From Ophiothrix spiculata (Eukaryota; Echinodermata; Ophiuroidea; Amphilepidida; Ophiotrichidae), in NCBI GenBank assembly GCA_000969725.1, contig JXSR01S041480.1: a DNA stretch of 25,287 nucleotides; one strand, written 5' to 3'. Numbering within the stretch: the first letter of the stretch is position 1; each line of letters opens with the position of its first letter. Below are positions 9,201 through 17,850 of this stretch, one piece after another. The translations under genes were made by a program, and so were the position numbers. Below the pieces are notes generated by a model. The model saw only the letters and a program-made list of their open reading frames with translations, was not told the DNA's origin and ran no database searches.

Positions 9201-12200
9201 TGAGGCAGTAAAGATGTCATTTTGATAGATCAGCCAAACATCCAATGATTTATCAAACTAAGAGCTGATTTGCAGCTCAAAATGTCAAGAAAACTCCAAC
9301 CAAATTTGTGGCATTTTATCACTGATAGCTTAATTGGTTATAAGCTTTAGCAGCATGTTGACTACCAATTAGTGTGTTGACAATGTGATCACTGAGTGGG
9401 TCTATAAAACAAGCTTGTGTCTGGTTGCCATAGTGTATGTAAATATTGACCTATGACCCAGCAAACTTTATGATCAATAATTGATTGGTCCACTCAGACC
9501 CAAGTGATGTTTAACAATAAAGTGATTGATCATTTAGGTGTCATCAGTATTGATTGCATAGTTTCTTTTGTGACATGATAGATTGATTTATTATGCATGC
9601 ACTAATTATTTTGATGTATCTGTATCTGTATCATTTAGTTGGTAGAACTCCTCATTGAGGTAACATCACCTGAATTGCTTATGTGACCAGGGTATTAAGG
9701 TACAAAACATTTGCCATGTACCAAATCACCCAAATTTAAGGTTTAATGTTCTCAGCCTTGGCATAATTAATTATATAAACATCAGGATGTTTATACAATT
9801 AATTATGCCAAGGCTGAGAACATTAAACCTTTTTTGTAGGTTTAACCATCCATGGCTTAATGGTCCCAGCGCTAAGGTAACTATGTCCTCTACTTGTTAA
9901 AAAGTATTTAGTGGTAGCAAAAGTATGGCATGTTTTTGTAATCACAAACTGGGTCAGACTGAAGATTCCTGGGTGAAGATTAGCCCATGACTTGCACAGG
10001 AAAGTTACATAACAGGAAACTTTACTGGTCACTATAGTTAGGATTCATGACTAGTAACTGATCTGAGAATCACACTTGTATCTACTTGTGGATTATTTCA
10101 ACTGGATTCATTTATACTTTAAAAGCTGAATACATACTATGTAGTACAGTGGACCCAAAATGTTGACAATGGCAATAATGATAGCTGCTGAAGATTTGAT
10201 GAAATTACATTGTATAACTATCAACTAATTATATTTCATAGCTGAAATCGCAGGAAAAGAACTTAAAACCATGCTTTTTACCCATAATCAATGGTAATCA
10301 TGGTAATGCTACTATTTTGGAGGGAAGTGACCAATATTGGAACATAATGTTGGATGTTGTAACACATTTTGACTTGTGTATCAAAAATGACATGTATGGT
10401 CACTATTAAGTACTGGCAATGTAAAAGGAATATTATCCCAAGATTTTGACAAAGACAAAATGATGACAATGATAAAATGGTTTCTAGAAGATTTGATTGT
10501 GACTTTGCTCAAGATCCTGTCGATCCCTGTTGTTTTATTCCTTGCCAGTGTAGTCCTTGCTGTTCTGATTACTCTGATGACAATTGTTTTTACTTGGTAT
10601 CAAATACCAAAAGATGATTTCATTAAACTGACAAGAATTATTGTTCATTGAAAAGAACTTACAAGAACAATGTAGGTGATCTATTAATTGTGCACTACGG
10701 CCTCTACAACGTCTTCTAATACATAGAGCTACTATTCATAAAGGAATGCAGACATGTGCAACTTCTTGCACTAAGGGGACTTTAAGGACATGGAACCACT
10801 GCTCAATATTTACAATGTAGGTTTACCGTTTAAAGTTGTAGAAATGTGCATAACCTGTTTGTATACAACTTCTTGTGCCATGGATGATGTAAGGACATTA
10901 AACCATGACCCAATATTTAGGAAGGATGGAGAAATGTGCACTACATAAGTTCTTTTGCTAAGGATGCTTTAACCTTATTTAACGCGACCCCCCGAATTTC
11001 TTGCTTTTTCAGACTGTAGCAACAATATCTAGACATGTGAAATCAAATACATTGCTCAGAATGGTTGATTTATGACCCAAAATAGAAATATATTCCTTTT
11101 ACCCAATTTTTCTATCTTTAAAGCATGATTTAATGGCTTAAATGGCCTGAAACCATGAGATTTTGTCCAATTTTAGGCCAAAATTTAGCTCAAAAATTGG
11201 GACAAAAACTGTCATAAAATTATGAAATGTTTATCAAATAAAATAATTTCTTTTGATTTGAAGAGATAATTATACTGGCTTCCTCAATAGAACCTAAAAA
11301 TATATACAGTGTGTGCCAATAAAAACGCAAGATTTTTCGTGATTTTTTTCTGAAAGAATTAAGCTACATGTAATAAAAACAATTATCAAATGTTATTGTT
11401 CATAATCTCAGCTCCAAACAGCTTTTCGTTTCGTAAAATGTGAATGTTTAATTCTGAAGTTATTACAAGTTCTGTGAAGCCCTTAAAAATTGGGTTGGTC
11501 CGATTTCATGATCTTAATTCCATGATCAATAACCAAAAGTAGGTGGCAATCAAAACATTAAATGACAAATTACTTCATCTGCAGATGAAAACGTCTATCA
11601 CTTACTGACTTTTTTCGTTTAGTGTTATATCAAAAGCTCAATGAAAGTATCCAATCAAACCAAAATGGATGTCAGAATAACTTTTACAATTGTAAGAAAT
11701 AATAATTTCAATTGTCTCCAAAATCCCATGTTCAAGTTTCCCCAAACCGGAATGTTTCCGTTTCTGAATGTCTGACATGATGTGGACCTTGATTTTAAAA
11801 TTTACATTGATACGCAATGTCATTTTCCCTCAAAATTACAACTGCAGCTACTCCGACTCTCGCATTTTATCTATTCATTTTTATAATAAATGGGTTAATA
11901 CAAAAGCCCTTGATTTTTTGTTTTATTTTAGAGCTGAAACTGACTGAAGTATGACAACTAAAACCAGGGAAGTTGAGACTGCAAAAACTAAATTTCATTA
12001 TTATTGCTTGTTAATAATTGCTTATAATTCTTTCTTTAACCGATCACTTGTTTTGTTTTCAATGAAAATAATTGACTAATAATATCTTTGAGCCACTAAT
12101 AACTGTAAAATGAGTTTCAGGGGTTAAAATCAGTAGGGGTTAATGTTTGGAATGCATGTCAACCTAGGATAACATACTTCATCCGATGATCACAAATCGG

Positions 12201-14161
12201 ACCAGATTGAAAATTTAGCTCCATTTTTAAAGTGCTGTACATGTATCTCCGGACAGGAATATCCGAATTGGATGAAACAAAGGAAATAATGAAGGGGAGA
12301 AGCTCTATCTTAATACCATTAATGATTTTATGGGAATAAGGCCGGGGAATAAGGGCCTGCTTATATTTAAAATATTTTTGTTTTCCAATCTTGCGTTTTT
12401 ATTGGCACACCCTGTACTTTTTGAACATAAGTAGCAAAAATACTGACTTAGATTTATGAAAATTGGTTTTAAACAAGAAGCTCATTAATTATTCATGAGC
12501 TAATTTGCATATGATTTGCATAATTGATAATGCATCCTCATTTTCAGAAAGCTGAATGTCCAAGCTATCCAGTGATGTGCCACTTCCAATACCATTACAA
12601 ACGAGTCTCATTGGAATGGATCAAAGTCTCAAATGGAAAAAAGTGAATTTTTGCCCTTATTTGGCATGAAAATAAAAAAACTGGCCAAAATCCTATAAAA
12701 TAAAAATAACGCAACACCTGAGTGGGTGTTTTAAATTTTAAAAAAATCCAATTCTGAAGTAATTTTTTTTAAATTCTTATTTTTAGCTTGGTTGGAAGCC
12801 CAAATGGCAAAAAAATGTGTTTTTTGTGATTTTCTCAAAAGATGTGATTTTTGGTCAAATATTAACATCACCATCATGTTCCTTGTGAAAATACCTTTCT
12901 AGTAATGTATAGTTTAATTAACAGCACTTTGTTAAAAAGTTATGGTACAAAATAAACTTGCAAAAACATAAAATTGAGTAACGTGCTTTCCCCCTTTAAC
13001 ATTTCCATGCTGTTTATAGCCGTCTGTGATCGTTTAGAGGTTGTCACCATCCGTAGACGACAAGTCGTCACAGTGTCAGCCTGCCTTCACATCTATAATT
13101 AAGTTTGTTGTAGACCTTCCGTCAATGACAAGTCATCACAGTATGAACCTGCCTTATAAATGCATATTTATTTCACTTTCTAATGCTAGTATTAAAGTAT
13201 AAGATAAAAATCTTACCTGTATTTCTGTCCAGGGCATTGATCGGTTGCAAGAAACTGGTTGCATCTTGTTGCAATAAGTACACTCCTGCTAAAATCACTT
13301 GTTTTGCATTTTTAAATACTGACATCAATATTTTACATCATGTAGACATTGAAATTGGCAATTACATGAGTCAAAATAAAAGAGAAGGGGCTGGTTACTG
13401 ACAAGCAAGAGGTATCAGTGAACACAATACCACAAGTAGAATATTCAGAATATAGGTCCGTTGCCCAACAATTTAGAAATAAAGGTATCATTTTACCTCA
13501 AAGAACTTTTATAATCAGTGACAACTTAAATCAGTATAAATTCTTGCCCAGGCCATATTGTTGTGAACAAATGCAGGACGAAATAGAATGTAGCAATTGG
13601 GGCATCTTATTGATTAAGAAAGCTCAAAAGGTTTTCTACATTTTAGGCATAATCATTATTGCAAGACAAATTCAAAGAACAATAAGGTTACAATTTTTTA
13701 AAATGCATACAATTTATCAATTCAACTTAGGGTTTTGTGCTTTATTTTTTCATTCTATTTTTAAAACTTTTTTAACTTTTTTTTTTAAATTCAGCCACCA
13801 GCCCGTAGGCCATGTTAATGATGTCACAAACCAGATTTGGCCCACTGACCACCATGTAAGAAGCCCTGATCTATAGGCATTAAACATTAGTTTTTAGGTC
13901 CCATTTTAAAAAATACAGTGTTCATGCATTATACCACAAGCCATGATCAGTAACCTCCCCCTCCCCTGGATAGCCACCTACCTTGGATAAGGATCTACAC
14001 CTGATGCGAAATGCCGATGTCCTTTTTCTACAGCTGGAGGCGGTTCACTCTTAGGACGATGATCCTCCGGAAGGTTGATTGGTCCTTCTCCCGCATATTC
14101 CCGAGCTGTGCCCCAGGGCACCTTGGGCATTTTATCAAGTGCATCTCTATAGTGTCTGTAC
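5915..14161 (-). CDS. SPMIP4: SPMIP4/C7orf31-like sperm microtubule inner protein (spliced, 5' partial)
   Basis: The coding sequence joins 13982-14161, 8439-8540, 7504-7697, 6734-6819 and 5915-6214 on the minus strand, ending in TAA. Every intron begins GT and ends AG, and exon phases match throughout, giving 286 visible C-terminal residues. The protein shows motifs in the order of vertebrate C7orf31: PWGxxREY, LPEDHRPKxEPP, EHPYxSH with AMFPSF, TGVKAQQERP, DSEKRALQWPG, FYPIPPK, NVERSQWVTTY and a GYGPANALKLDNF segment near the C-terminus. In vertebrates this family lies in the lumen of sperm axonemal doublet microtubules, so a structural role in sperm flagella is expected. The first visible exon starts in mid-codon, so at least one N-terminal exon lies upstream (higher coordinates). 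The protein stops about 30 residues after the last conserved block, much shorter at the C-terminus than the human protein as I remember it. Family assignment rests on recalled similarity and was not searched. Confidence 0.85.
6734..6819 (-). CDS. SPMIP4: SPMIP4-like exon (DSEKRALQWPG block)
   Basis: This 86-nt exon lies between a TTTGTCCAG acceptor and a CAG|GTATGT donor. It enters in phase 1 and leaves in phase 0. It encodes YAYREETQHVPLDSEKRALQ then WPGDNFFQ. The DS-K-ALxWPG motif is a family hallmark, and splice-site strength and frame agreement make it secure. Confidence 0.85.
7048..7102. repeat. Short dispersed repeat, copy A
   Basis: TTGCTCACTGTAGCATATCT with GATGCATACAACTA resembles TTGCTCAGTGTAGCTTATCT with GATGTATACAACTA near 15270. 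The copies differ at only a few bases over ~34 bp. Copy A lies in the intron between exons 7504-7697 and 6734-6819. Confidence 0.55.
7184..7203. repeat. CATA microsatellite
   Basis: About four CATA units sit in the intron between exons 7504-7697 and 6734-6819. Confidence 0.7.
7504..7697 (-). CDS. SPMIP4: SPMIP4-like exon (EHPY...MFPSF block)
   Basis: This 194-nt exon follows an AACAG acceptor and ends at an AAAAG|GTATTA donor, in phase 2 and out phase 1. It encodes 64 whole codons with the conserved run FPSEHPYSSHMSRFAMFPSF, then DDYKTGVKAQQERPLHP and HDVTVHNKSK. These blocks match the most conserved part of the C7orf31 family as I recall it. Confidence 0.88.
8032..8301. mobile_element. 270-bp MITE with TTA target duplication (PIF/Harbinger-like)
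   Basis: The element starts GGCCAAAAAAATAAAATGTT and ends with the inverted counterpart ATTATTTTTTTTTGGCC. TIRs extend through GTTGCCCTCA. TTA flanks both sides (8029-8031 and 8302-8304). A three-base TWA duplication and GG-starting ends are typical of PIF/Harbinger elements. It sits in the intron between exons 8439-8540 and 7504-7697. Confidence 0.8.
8439..8540 (-). CDS. SPMIP4: SPMIP4-like exon (GIPTNQYYDL block)
   Basis: This exon runs from a TTTTACAG acceptor to an AC|GTAAGT donor. It is 102 nt with phase 2 on both sides and encodes 33 whole codons, GIPTNQYYDLTLLKRSNIRS followed by a LLPRPTQVDM end. It can accept either exon 13982-14161 or exon 9093-9220, because both end two bases into a codon. 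Confidence 0.85.
9093..9220 (-). CDS. SPMIP4: Alternative first coding exon of the SPMIP4-like gene
   Basis: An ATG at 9220-9218 opens 42 codons (MTSLLPQLPKTYPHLDKVGF at the start, FNKLHPIYY at the end) before a GTAAGC donor at 9092. It leaves phase 2, exactly what the 8439-8540 exon needs. There is an A at position -3 of the ATG, a stop in frame a few codons upstream, and no AG acceptor between that stop and the ATG, so it reads as a first exon. Splicing it to the four downstream exons gives a 269-residue protein that replaces the PWG/LPEDHRPK region with a new lysine- and proline-rich N-terminus. It could also be the start of a separate tandem copy, but no other gene exons were seen between it and 13982. 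Confidence 0.65.
9739..9830. repeat. 45-bp-arm hairpin with 2-bp loop
   Basis: AGGTTTAATGTTCTCAGCCT at 9739 begins an arm of 45 bp whose reverse complement occupies 9786-9830 with a single mismatch. The two arms are separated only by AG. It lies about 520 bp upstream of the alternative first exon ATG, in an intron of the longer SPMIP4-like transcript. It may be a small foldback transposon or an RNA hairpin. No target duplication was identified. Confidence 0.85.
10460..10651 (+). CDS. Candidate 63-aa single-pass membrane micropeptide
   Basis: A complete frame runs from ATG (A at -3) to TGA inside the 5.4 kb intron of the SPMIP4-like gene, on the opposite strand. The first ~19 residues (MMTMIKWFLEDLIVTLLKIL) look amphipathic. 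Residues ~21-45 form a strong hydrophobic segment (IPVVLFLASVVLAVLITLM), followed by WYQIPKDDF and a short basic tail ending TRIIVH. Codon choice is more mixed (CTG, GTC, GCC, ATC) than in surrounding AT-rich DNA, which hints at coding use. The frame stays open for 23 codons upstream of the ATG, so it could also be part of a spliced exon. I do not recognise a family. Without conservation or transcript data it may be chance. Confidence 0.3.
   Translation: MMTMIKWFLEDLIVTLLKILSIPVVLFLASVVLAVLITLMTIVFTWYQIPKDDFIKLTRIIVH
11307..12414. mobile_element. 1.1 kb TA-flanked non-autonomous DNA transposon (Tc1/mariner-like)
   Basis: The left end CAGTGTGTGCCAATAAAAAC continues into GCAAGATT; the right end is its reverse complement, AATCTTGCG followed by TTTTTATTGGCACACCCTG. 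TA lies immediately outside both ends (11305-11306 and 12415-12416), as expected for Tc1/mariner insertion. I found no transposase frame or DDE/D catalytic motif inside, so this copy is either a decayed or an internally replaced element. It occupies the large intron. Confidence 0.85.
13052..13157. repeat. Two diverged direct repeats, 68 bp apart
   Basis: CCGTAGACGACAAGTCGTCA with CAGTGTCAGCCTGCCTT (from 13051) and CCGTCAATGACAAGTCATCA with CAGTATGAACCTGCCTT (from 13119) are copies of one unit. Each copy contains a short internal palindrome, GACnACAAGTCGTC or TGACAAGTCA. Confidence 0.6.
13230..13868. mobile_element. Possible hAT-like remnant with CAGGG ends
   Basis: CAGGGCATTG at 13230 and the complement of CAGGGCTTCT at 13868 could be short terminal repeats. 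The right end also reads GGCCAAATCTGG on the minus strand, as in many decayed hAT ends. No 8-bp target duplication matches. The plus-strand frame inside (13418-13876) has no recognised transposase motif. Confidence 0.3.
13982..14161 (-). CDS. SPMIP4: SPMIP4-like exon with PWG and LPEDHRPK motifs
   Basis: This 180-nt internal exon is preceded by a TTTCAG acceptor after a T-rich tract and followed by an AAG|GTAGGT donor. It starts and ends in phase 2 and encodes 59 whole codons rich in proline and charged residues, including PWGTAREYAGEG, INLPEDHRPKSEPPP and GHRHFASGVDPYP. Its split last codon plus the first base of exon 8439-8540 makes arginine, giving the YPR-GIPTNQYYDL junction expected from the vertebrate protein. 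The frame continues open upstream through the acceptor, but that upstream part is hydrophobic intron translation and does not belong to the protein. Confidence 0.85.
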
Positions 14162-14429
14162 CTGAAACAAAAGAAAAAGTGTGGAGAAAGTGTTATCAGT
14201 AAATTTTGCAAGAACTCATACATTATCTTCAGTAGATAAGGGAAAAAAGTTGTTTTCAGTAACAAGTCATAAAACATAAATGCAATATGCCGAGGGGGTA
14301 AAGCATTTGAATCCAATAAAACACCTTAGTATTTCTTAAGGAACATATAAGCGACAACGCTCAGCCGTTCAAATTTTTATTGAGCGTACATGTATACTAA
14401 TTCAGTATGGGCTGTATAGCCCTATACAC

Positions 14430-14573
14430 TGGCGTGTCCAGGATTTTTTCTTGCGGGGGGCTAAAAGGGGGCTATTTGTGCGGGGGCTTAGTGACAAAAT
14501 TAGGCTGATTTTACATGATTGTTGCAACTCTGCGGGGGGCTTCAGCCCCAAAAGCCACCCCCTGGACACGCTA
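14430..14573 (-). mobile_element. Inverted-repeat element with C-rich core, copy 2
   Basis: The ends are TGGCGTGTCCAGG and CCTGGACACGCTA. Read on the minus strand it carries GGGGCTGAAGCCCC, AAAATCAGCCTAA and AGCCCCCCGCAAGAAAAAA in the same order as copy 1. It lies upstream of the 13982-14161 exon, in an intron of the SPMIP4-like gene if N-terminal exons lie further right. CCTATA occurs just outside both ends and may be part of a target duplication. Confidence 0.75.
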
Positions 14574-14751
14574 CTGCCTATATGACAACTCAAGACTGAA
14601 AGGGTTAAGTATTATTATTGTTTACCTTTATTTAGTTTTTTACCTTTATTTAGATGGGGTGTAACATTTAATGTTATTTCCCATAACAACTGAAATGGTG
14701 GTGAATCTTCTAAACCACAAATAATTGGACAAGTTTAAAAACAAACTATAA

Positions 14752-15027
14752 GGTCCGTATGCACAAAAGAGGTTGAAGAGCTAGACCAGGTTTAAAGTTG
14801 ACCTGGTTTAAGTGAAATTTTGTTTCAAATCTAAATGTATTTTCCTCAACCAATATAGTCCTATTTTGTCTTGTTTATAAGATATTTGGTCGAGTCGTCA
14901 TGTTTTAAACCTGTTGCAATACAAAAATGCTTCAAAAGGTCGTTTTATGGCATTAGTAATTTTGACTTAGACCCCGTCTAACTTTAAACCTGGTCTAACC
15001 CTTAAACCTCTTTTGTGCATACAGACC
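14752..15027. mobile_element. 276-bp foldback MITE
   Basis: GGTCCGTATGCACAAAAGAG at 14752 is matched in inverted orientation by CTCTTTTGTGCATACAGACC ending at 15027. Inner pairs also occur, AGACCAGGTTTAAAGTT against AACTTTAAACCTGGTCT. No exact target duplication was found. Confidence 0.8.
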
Positions 15028-15256
15028 CAAATGCTAAAAATGTCCAGTACCTAACTTTTGCAAAAAAAAACCTGACAGCACCAAAAATTGTAGTGTTATA
15101 GTTTTCCCAATTTTTACTCTCAAATGGGTAATGTTATTTCCTTTTTTGAAAATATCAAAATAAAAAAGTAAAATGTGCATAAAATGTAGTAGCATAAACT
15201 TTTTTGGCCTTGATGATGAAGTATATGGTTCTCAGCTAGAGGTGGCTACTTGCAAT

Positions 15257-15345
15257 AGATAGAGCATGTTGCTCAGTGTAGCTTATCTGATGTATACAAC
15301 TACATGTAGTATACATTGGATATGCTACAATATGAGCTACATGTA
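15257..15345. repeat. Short dispersed repeat, copy B, with hairpin
   Basis: This is the second copy of the repeat at 7048-7102. Here it is extended by an inverted half: GTATACATTGGATATGCT folds back on AGCTTATCTGATGTATAC around an ACTACATGTA centre. The intact hairpin suggests a small foldback element, of which copy A is one side. Confidence 0.5.
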
Positions 15346-15713
15346 GGAGACGACAACTACATCCTTTTGCCGCAGCAGCCTACATAATATTGCAATTGTA
15401 CTACATGTATTGTACTTCATCTGCACCAGATAAATATGCTGTAAATGCCTATCAGTGGCAGACAGCTTTGGTATCTTGTACAGCAATATTGTAAAATGTA
15501 CATTGTCTGATAACTGTTGTATGTCAGTTGCAGGGGCTTAGGCTAAGAATGGAACTAGCAATCATTTTAATTCTTAAAAAACATTTGTTTTAGTACAGAC
15601 AACAGTGGCCATGCCTCCTTACAAACAGATATCCCGCAGCAGCATCGGACGTTTAATTTCAATTCGTAGAAAATTAATTCCTCGAATAAACTTGAATTAC
15701 TTTGCTATGAATG

Positions 15714-15733
15714 GGGTTCATGCGTGAACCCCA
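15714..15733. repeat. 20-bp palindrome GGGGTTCATGCGTGAACCCC
   Basis: GGGGTTCA and TGAACCCC flank a TGCG centre, giving a GC-rich hairpin in AT-rich surroundings. Nothing indicates a function. Confidence 0.5.
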
Positions 15734-16489
15734 GTAGGTTTTGAATAATATAATAAAGTGTGTCACTATTTGAGCACTTTTATTATTATTTGAATAAAGG
15801 TAAAAATATGAGTTTTGTAATTTTTTCAATATCAATGCGCCAATAGAAAGACACGTAAAATGGACCCTAAATTTGCATTTCCGAAATCCCTAGCCCATAA
15901 ATTTAGTAGCTTCTTCTAAATCGCCATGATTCCGGCCACCCCCTGGTTTAGTACTCGTTTTCCAATACAAGTACTTAAACAAGTGGTAAAACGAGTACCA
16001 AAACAAGTGCCAGTTCCAAAATGAGTGCTTTTTAGTTTACAGTGAGATGCCCTTTCAGAGGAAGGGTCAGTGGTTTGAAAAGGGATTTTTTTAATATTCA
16101 TTTTTATTTTTCTCAGTCATAGAGCCAAAATGTGACCATTCACTTCGAATCATCAGTAAATGTGGCCACTTGATCATCATAACAAATAAATATTTATCAT
16201 ACTCCTAATCACATTCTTGAAATGAACTTTGCTGGTATTCTAAAGCAAGCATAAAGATTGTGAATATGTAAAAATTTAAGCCATCAAAATTTGCAGAATT
16301 ACAACCTTTTCTGCTATTTTTATATACATTTTTCTTGTAATGTAGAATAAAGTTTCCCCATTTTTAACATTGAATTAATGTTTTGAAATAATGGAGATGA
16401 TCCAAGGAACTGCATAAAATACTCATTTGCTGAATTACTTTGTGTGCAAAATTATAAAGAAATTTTTTTTCTGCAAATTCAAAAGTGAG

Positions 16490-17230
16490 GGGGAGTACTC
16501 TTTTGTACACAGCAAAGAGTGTTTGCCAGATTTTCAAAATTAGGGTCGGTCAGATAAAGCTAAACAAGTTTTGCCTTGGATATCTTGTGTAATTATGCGT
16601 TGTCTACAATAGATACATTGTAACTGGTGAAGAAAACAGCTGGCTTAGATATCTTGTGCAGTTTAATGTTAGCTGCAGTAGATAGCCAATGTGGTAAAGG
16701 GCTGTCAGCTAGAGATACGAGGGGTAACTGATATTTGTTTCTTGGTAACCACACAAGTTCCGCAGGTTTAGAAGGTGACCTTATGTTGAGAACAAAAATT
16801 GACAAAAATGGGTGAAATGATACCCTATCTGAGACCATAAATCTACCATATCTGTTTAAATGGATACCCTATCCGGGACCATAGCTGTTCAAATGAATAC
16901 CCTATCTGAGACCATACGCAAATCTGACGAAACAATTATTACAAGAAATCATAGGTAAAATGTATACCATTTGAACACAGTATTTATAGGTATTTGAAGC
17001 ACTTTTATTGGCAATTGAAGGCACCATTGTCATTATTCAACCATTCTCTCTTTGTTTGATAGCCTATCAGAGACTTAAAAGCCAAATTTGATACCCTATG
17101 TGGCACTTGCAATGTACATGTACCAGGTTGATTTTGATACCCAATATTGCAAGTCTCGAGACCTGTCCAGGTCTCACCTTTTTGGTAACGCGGGTGGTTA
17201 CCCGGTCAGAATACCCAGTTACCCCACCTC
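16490..17230. repeat. Degenerate interspersed repeat with TACCCTATCTGAGACC units
   Basis: The stretch starts with GAGGGGGAGTACTC and ends in CCCACCTCCCGGGCT. It contains TACCCTAT(C/G) units at 16821, 16865, 16898 and 17092, three of them followed by variants of CTGAGACCAT. A small hairpin, GGTAAC/GTTACC, lies near 17183-17202. The outer boundaries are approximate. Confidence 0.45.
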
Positions 17231-17850
17231 CCGGGCTAGAGATGGCTTAGATATATTTCTATATGCAGTAGATAGCTGATGATGTACATGTAAAGGACTG
17301 TCAGCTACAGATGGCTTAGATATATTGCTATCTGCAGTAGATAGCTGATTAAGTAAAGGGCTGTCAGCTATAAGCTAGATAGCTTAGATATATTGCTATC
17401 TACAGTAGATGGCTGATTAAGGAAAGGGCTGTCAGCATCTATAGCTTAGATATATTGCTATCTACAGTAGATAGCTGATGAGGTAGAGGGCTGTCAGCTG
17501 TAGAGGGATTAGGTATATTGTTATCTACAGTAGATAGCTAATGAATTAGAGGGCTGTCACCTGTAGATGGTTTTGATACAAAATGTATATTGCTATCTAC
17601 AGTAGATAGCTGATGAAGGAAAGGGCTATCAGCATCTATAGCTGCTATCTACAGTAGAAAGCTGATGAAGTAGAGGGCTGTTAGCTGTAGATGGCTTAGA
17701 TATATAATAGCTATCTACAGTAGACAGCTGATGAAGGAGAGGGCTGTCAGCTGTAGATGGTTTAGATATATTGCTATCTACATTCTACAGTACATGAATA
17801 GATAGCTGATGAAGTAGAGGGTTTTCCGCTATAAAAGATGGCTTAGATAT

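Larger units (their letters stand above)
15028..16489. other. Gene-free stretch upstream of the visible SPMIP4-like exons
   Basis: It holds TACATGTAG-type words, the hairpin repeat near 15257 and ACAAGTG/ACGAGTAC words around 15945-16025. No N-terminal SPMIP4 exon was recognised. Confidence 0.5.

Noticed and set aside
10140..10210. Resemblance of AATGATAGCTGCTGAAGATTTGATG to the start of the micropeptide frame
   Set aside because: The similarity is short and broken and could be chance in AT-rich DNA.
11638..11823. Minus-strand 61-codon frame inside the TA-flanked transposon as a transposase remnant
   Set aside because: It has no helix-turn-helix or DDE/D motif.
13418..13876. 152-codon plus-strand frame containing RPYCCEQMQDE, reminiscent of the RPYCC near the N-terminus of vertebrate C7orf31
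   Set aside because: It is on the strand opposite to the SPMIP4-like gene, the match is about five residues, no donor or acceptor fits, and the C-terminal half is AT-rich low-complexity translation.
16593..16838. 81-codon minus-strand frame
   Set aside because: It runs through the degenerate repeat at 16490-17230 and shows no family motif or splice context.
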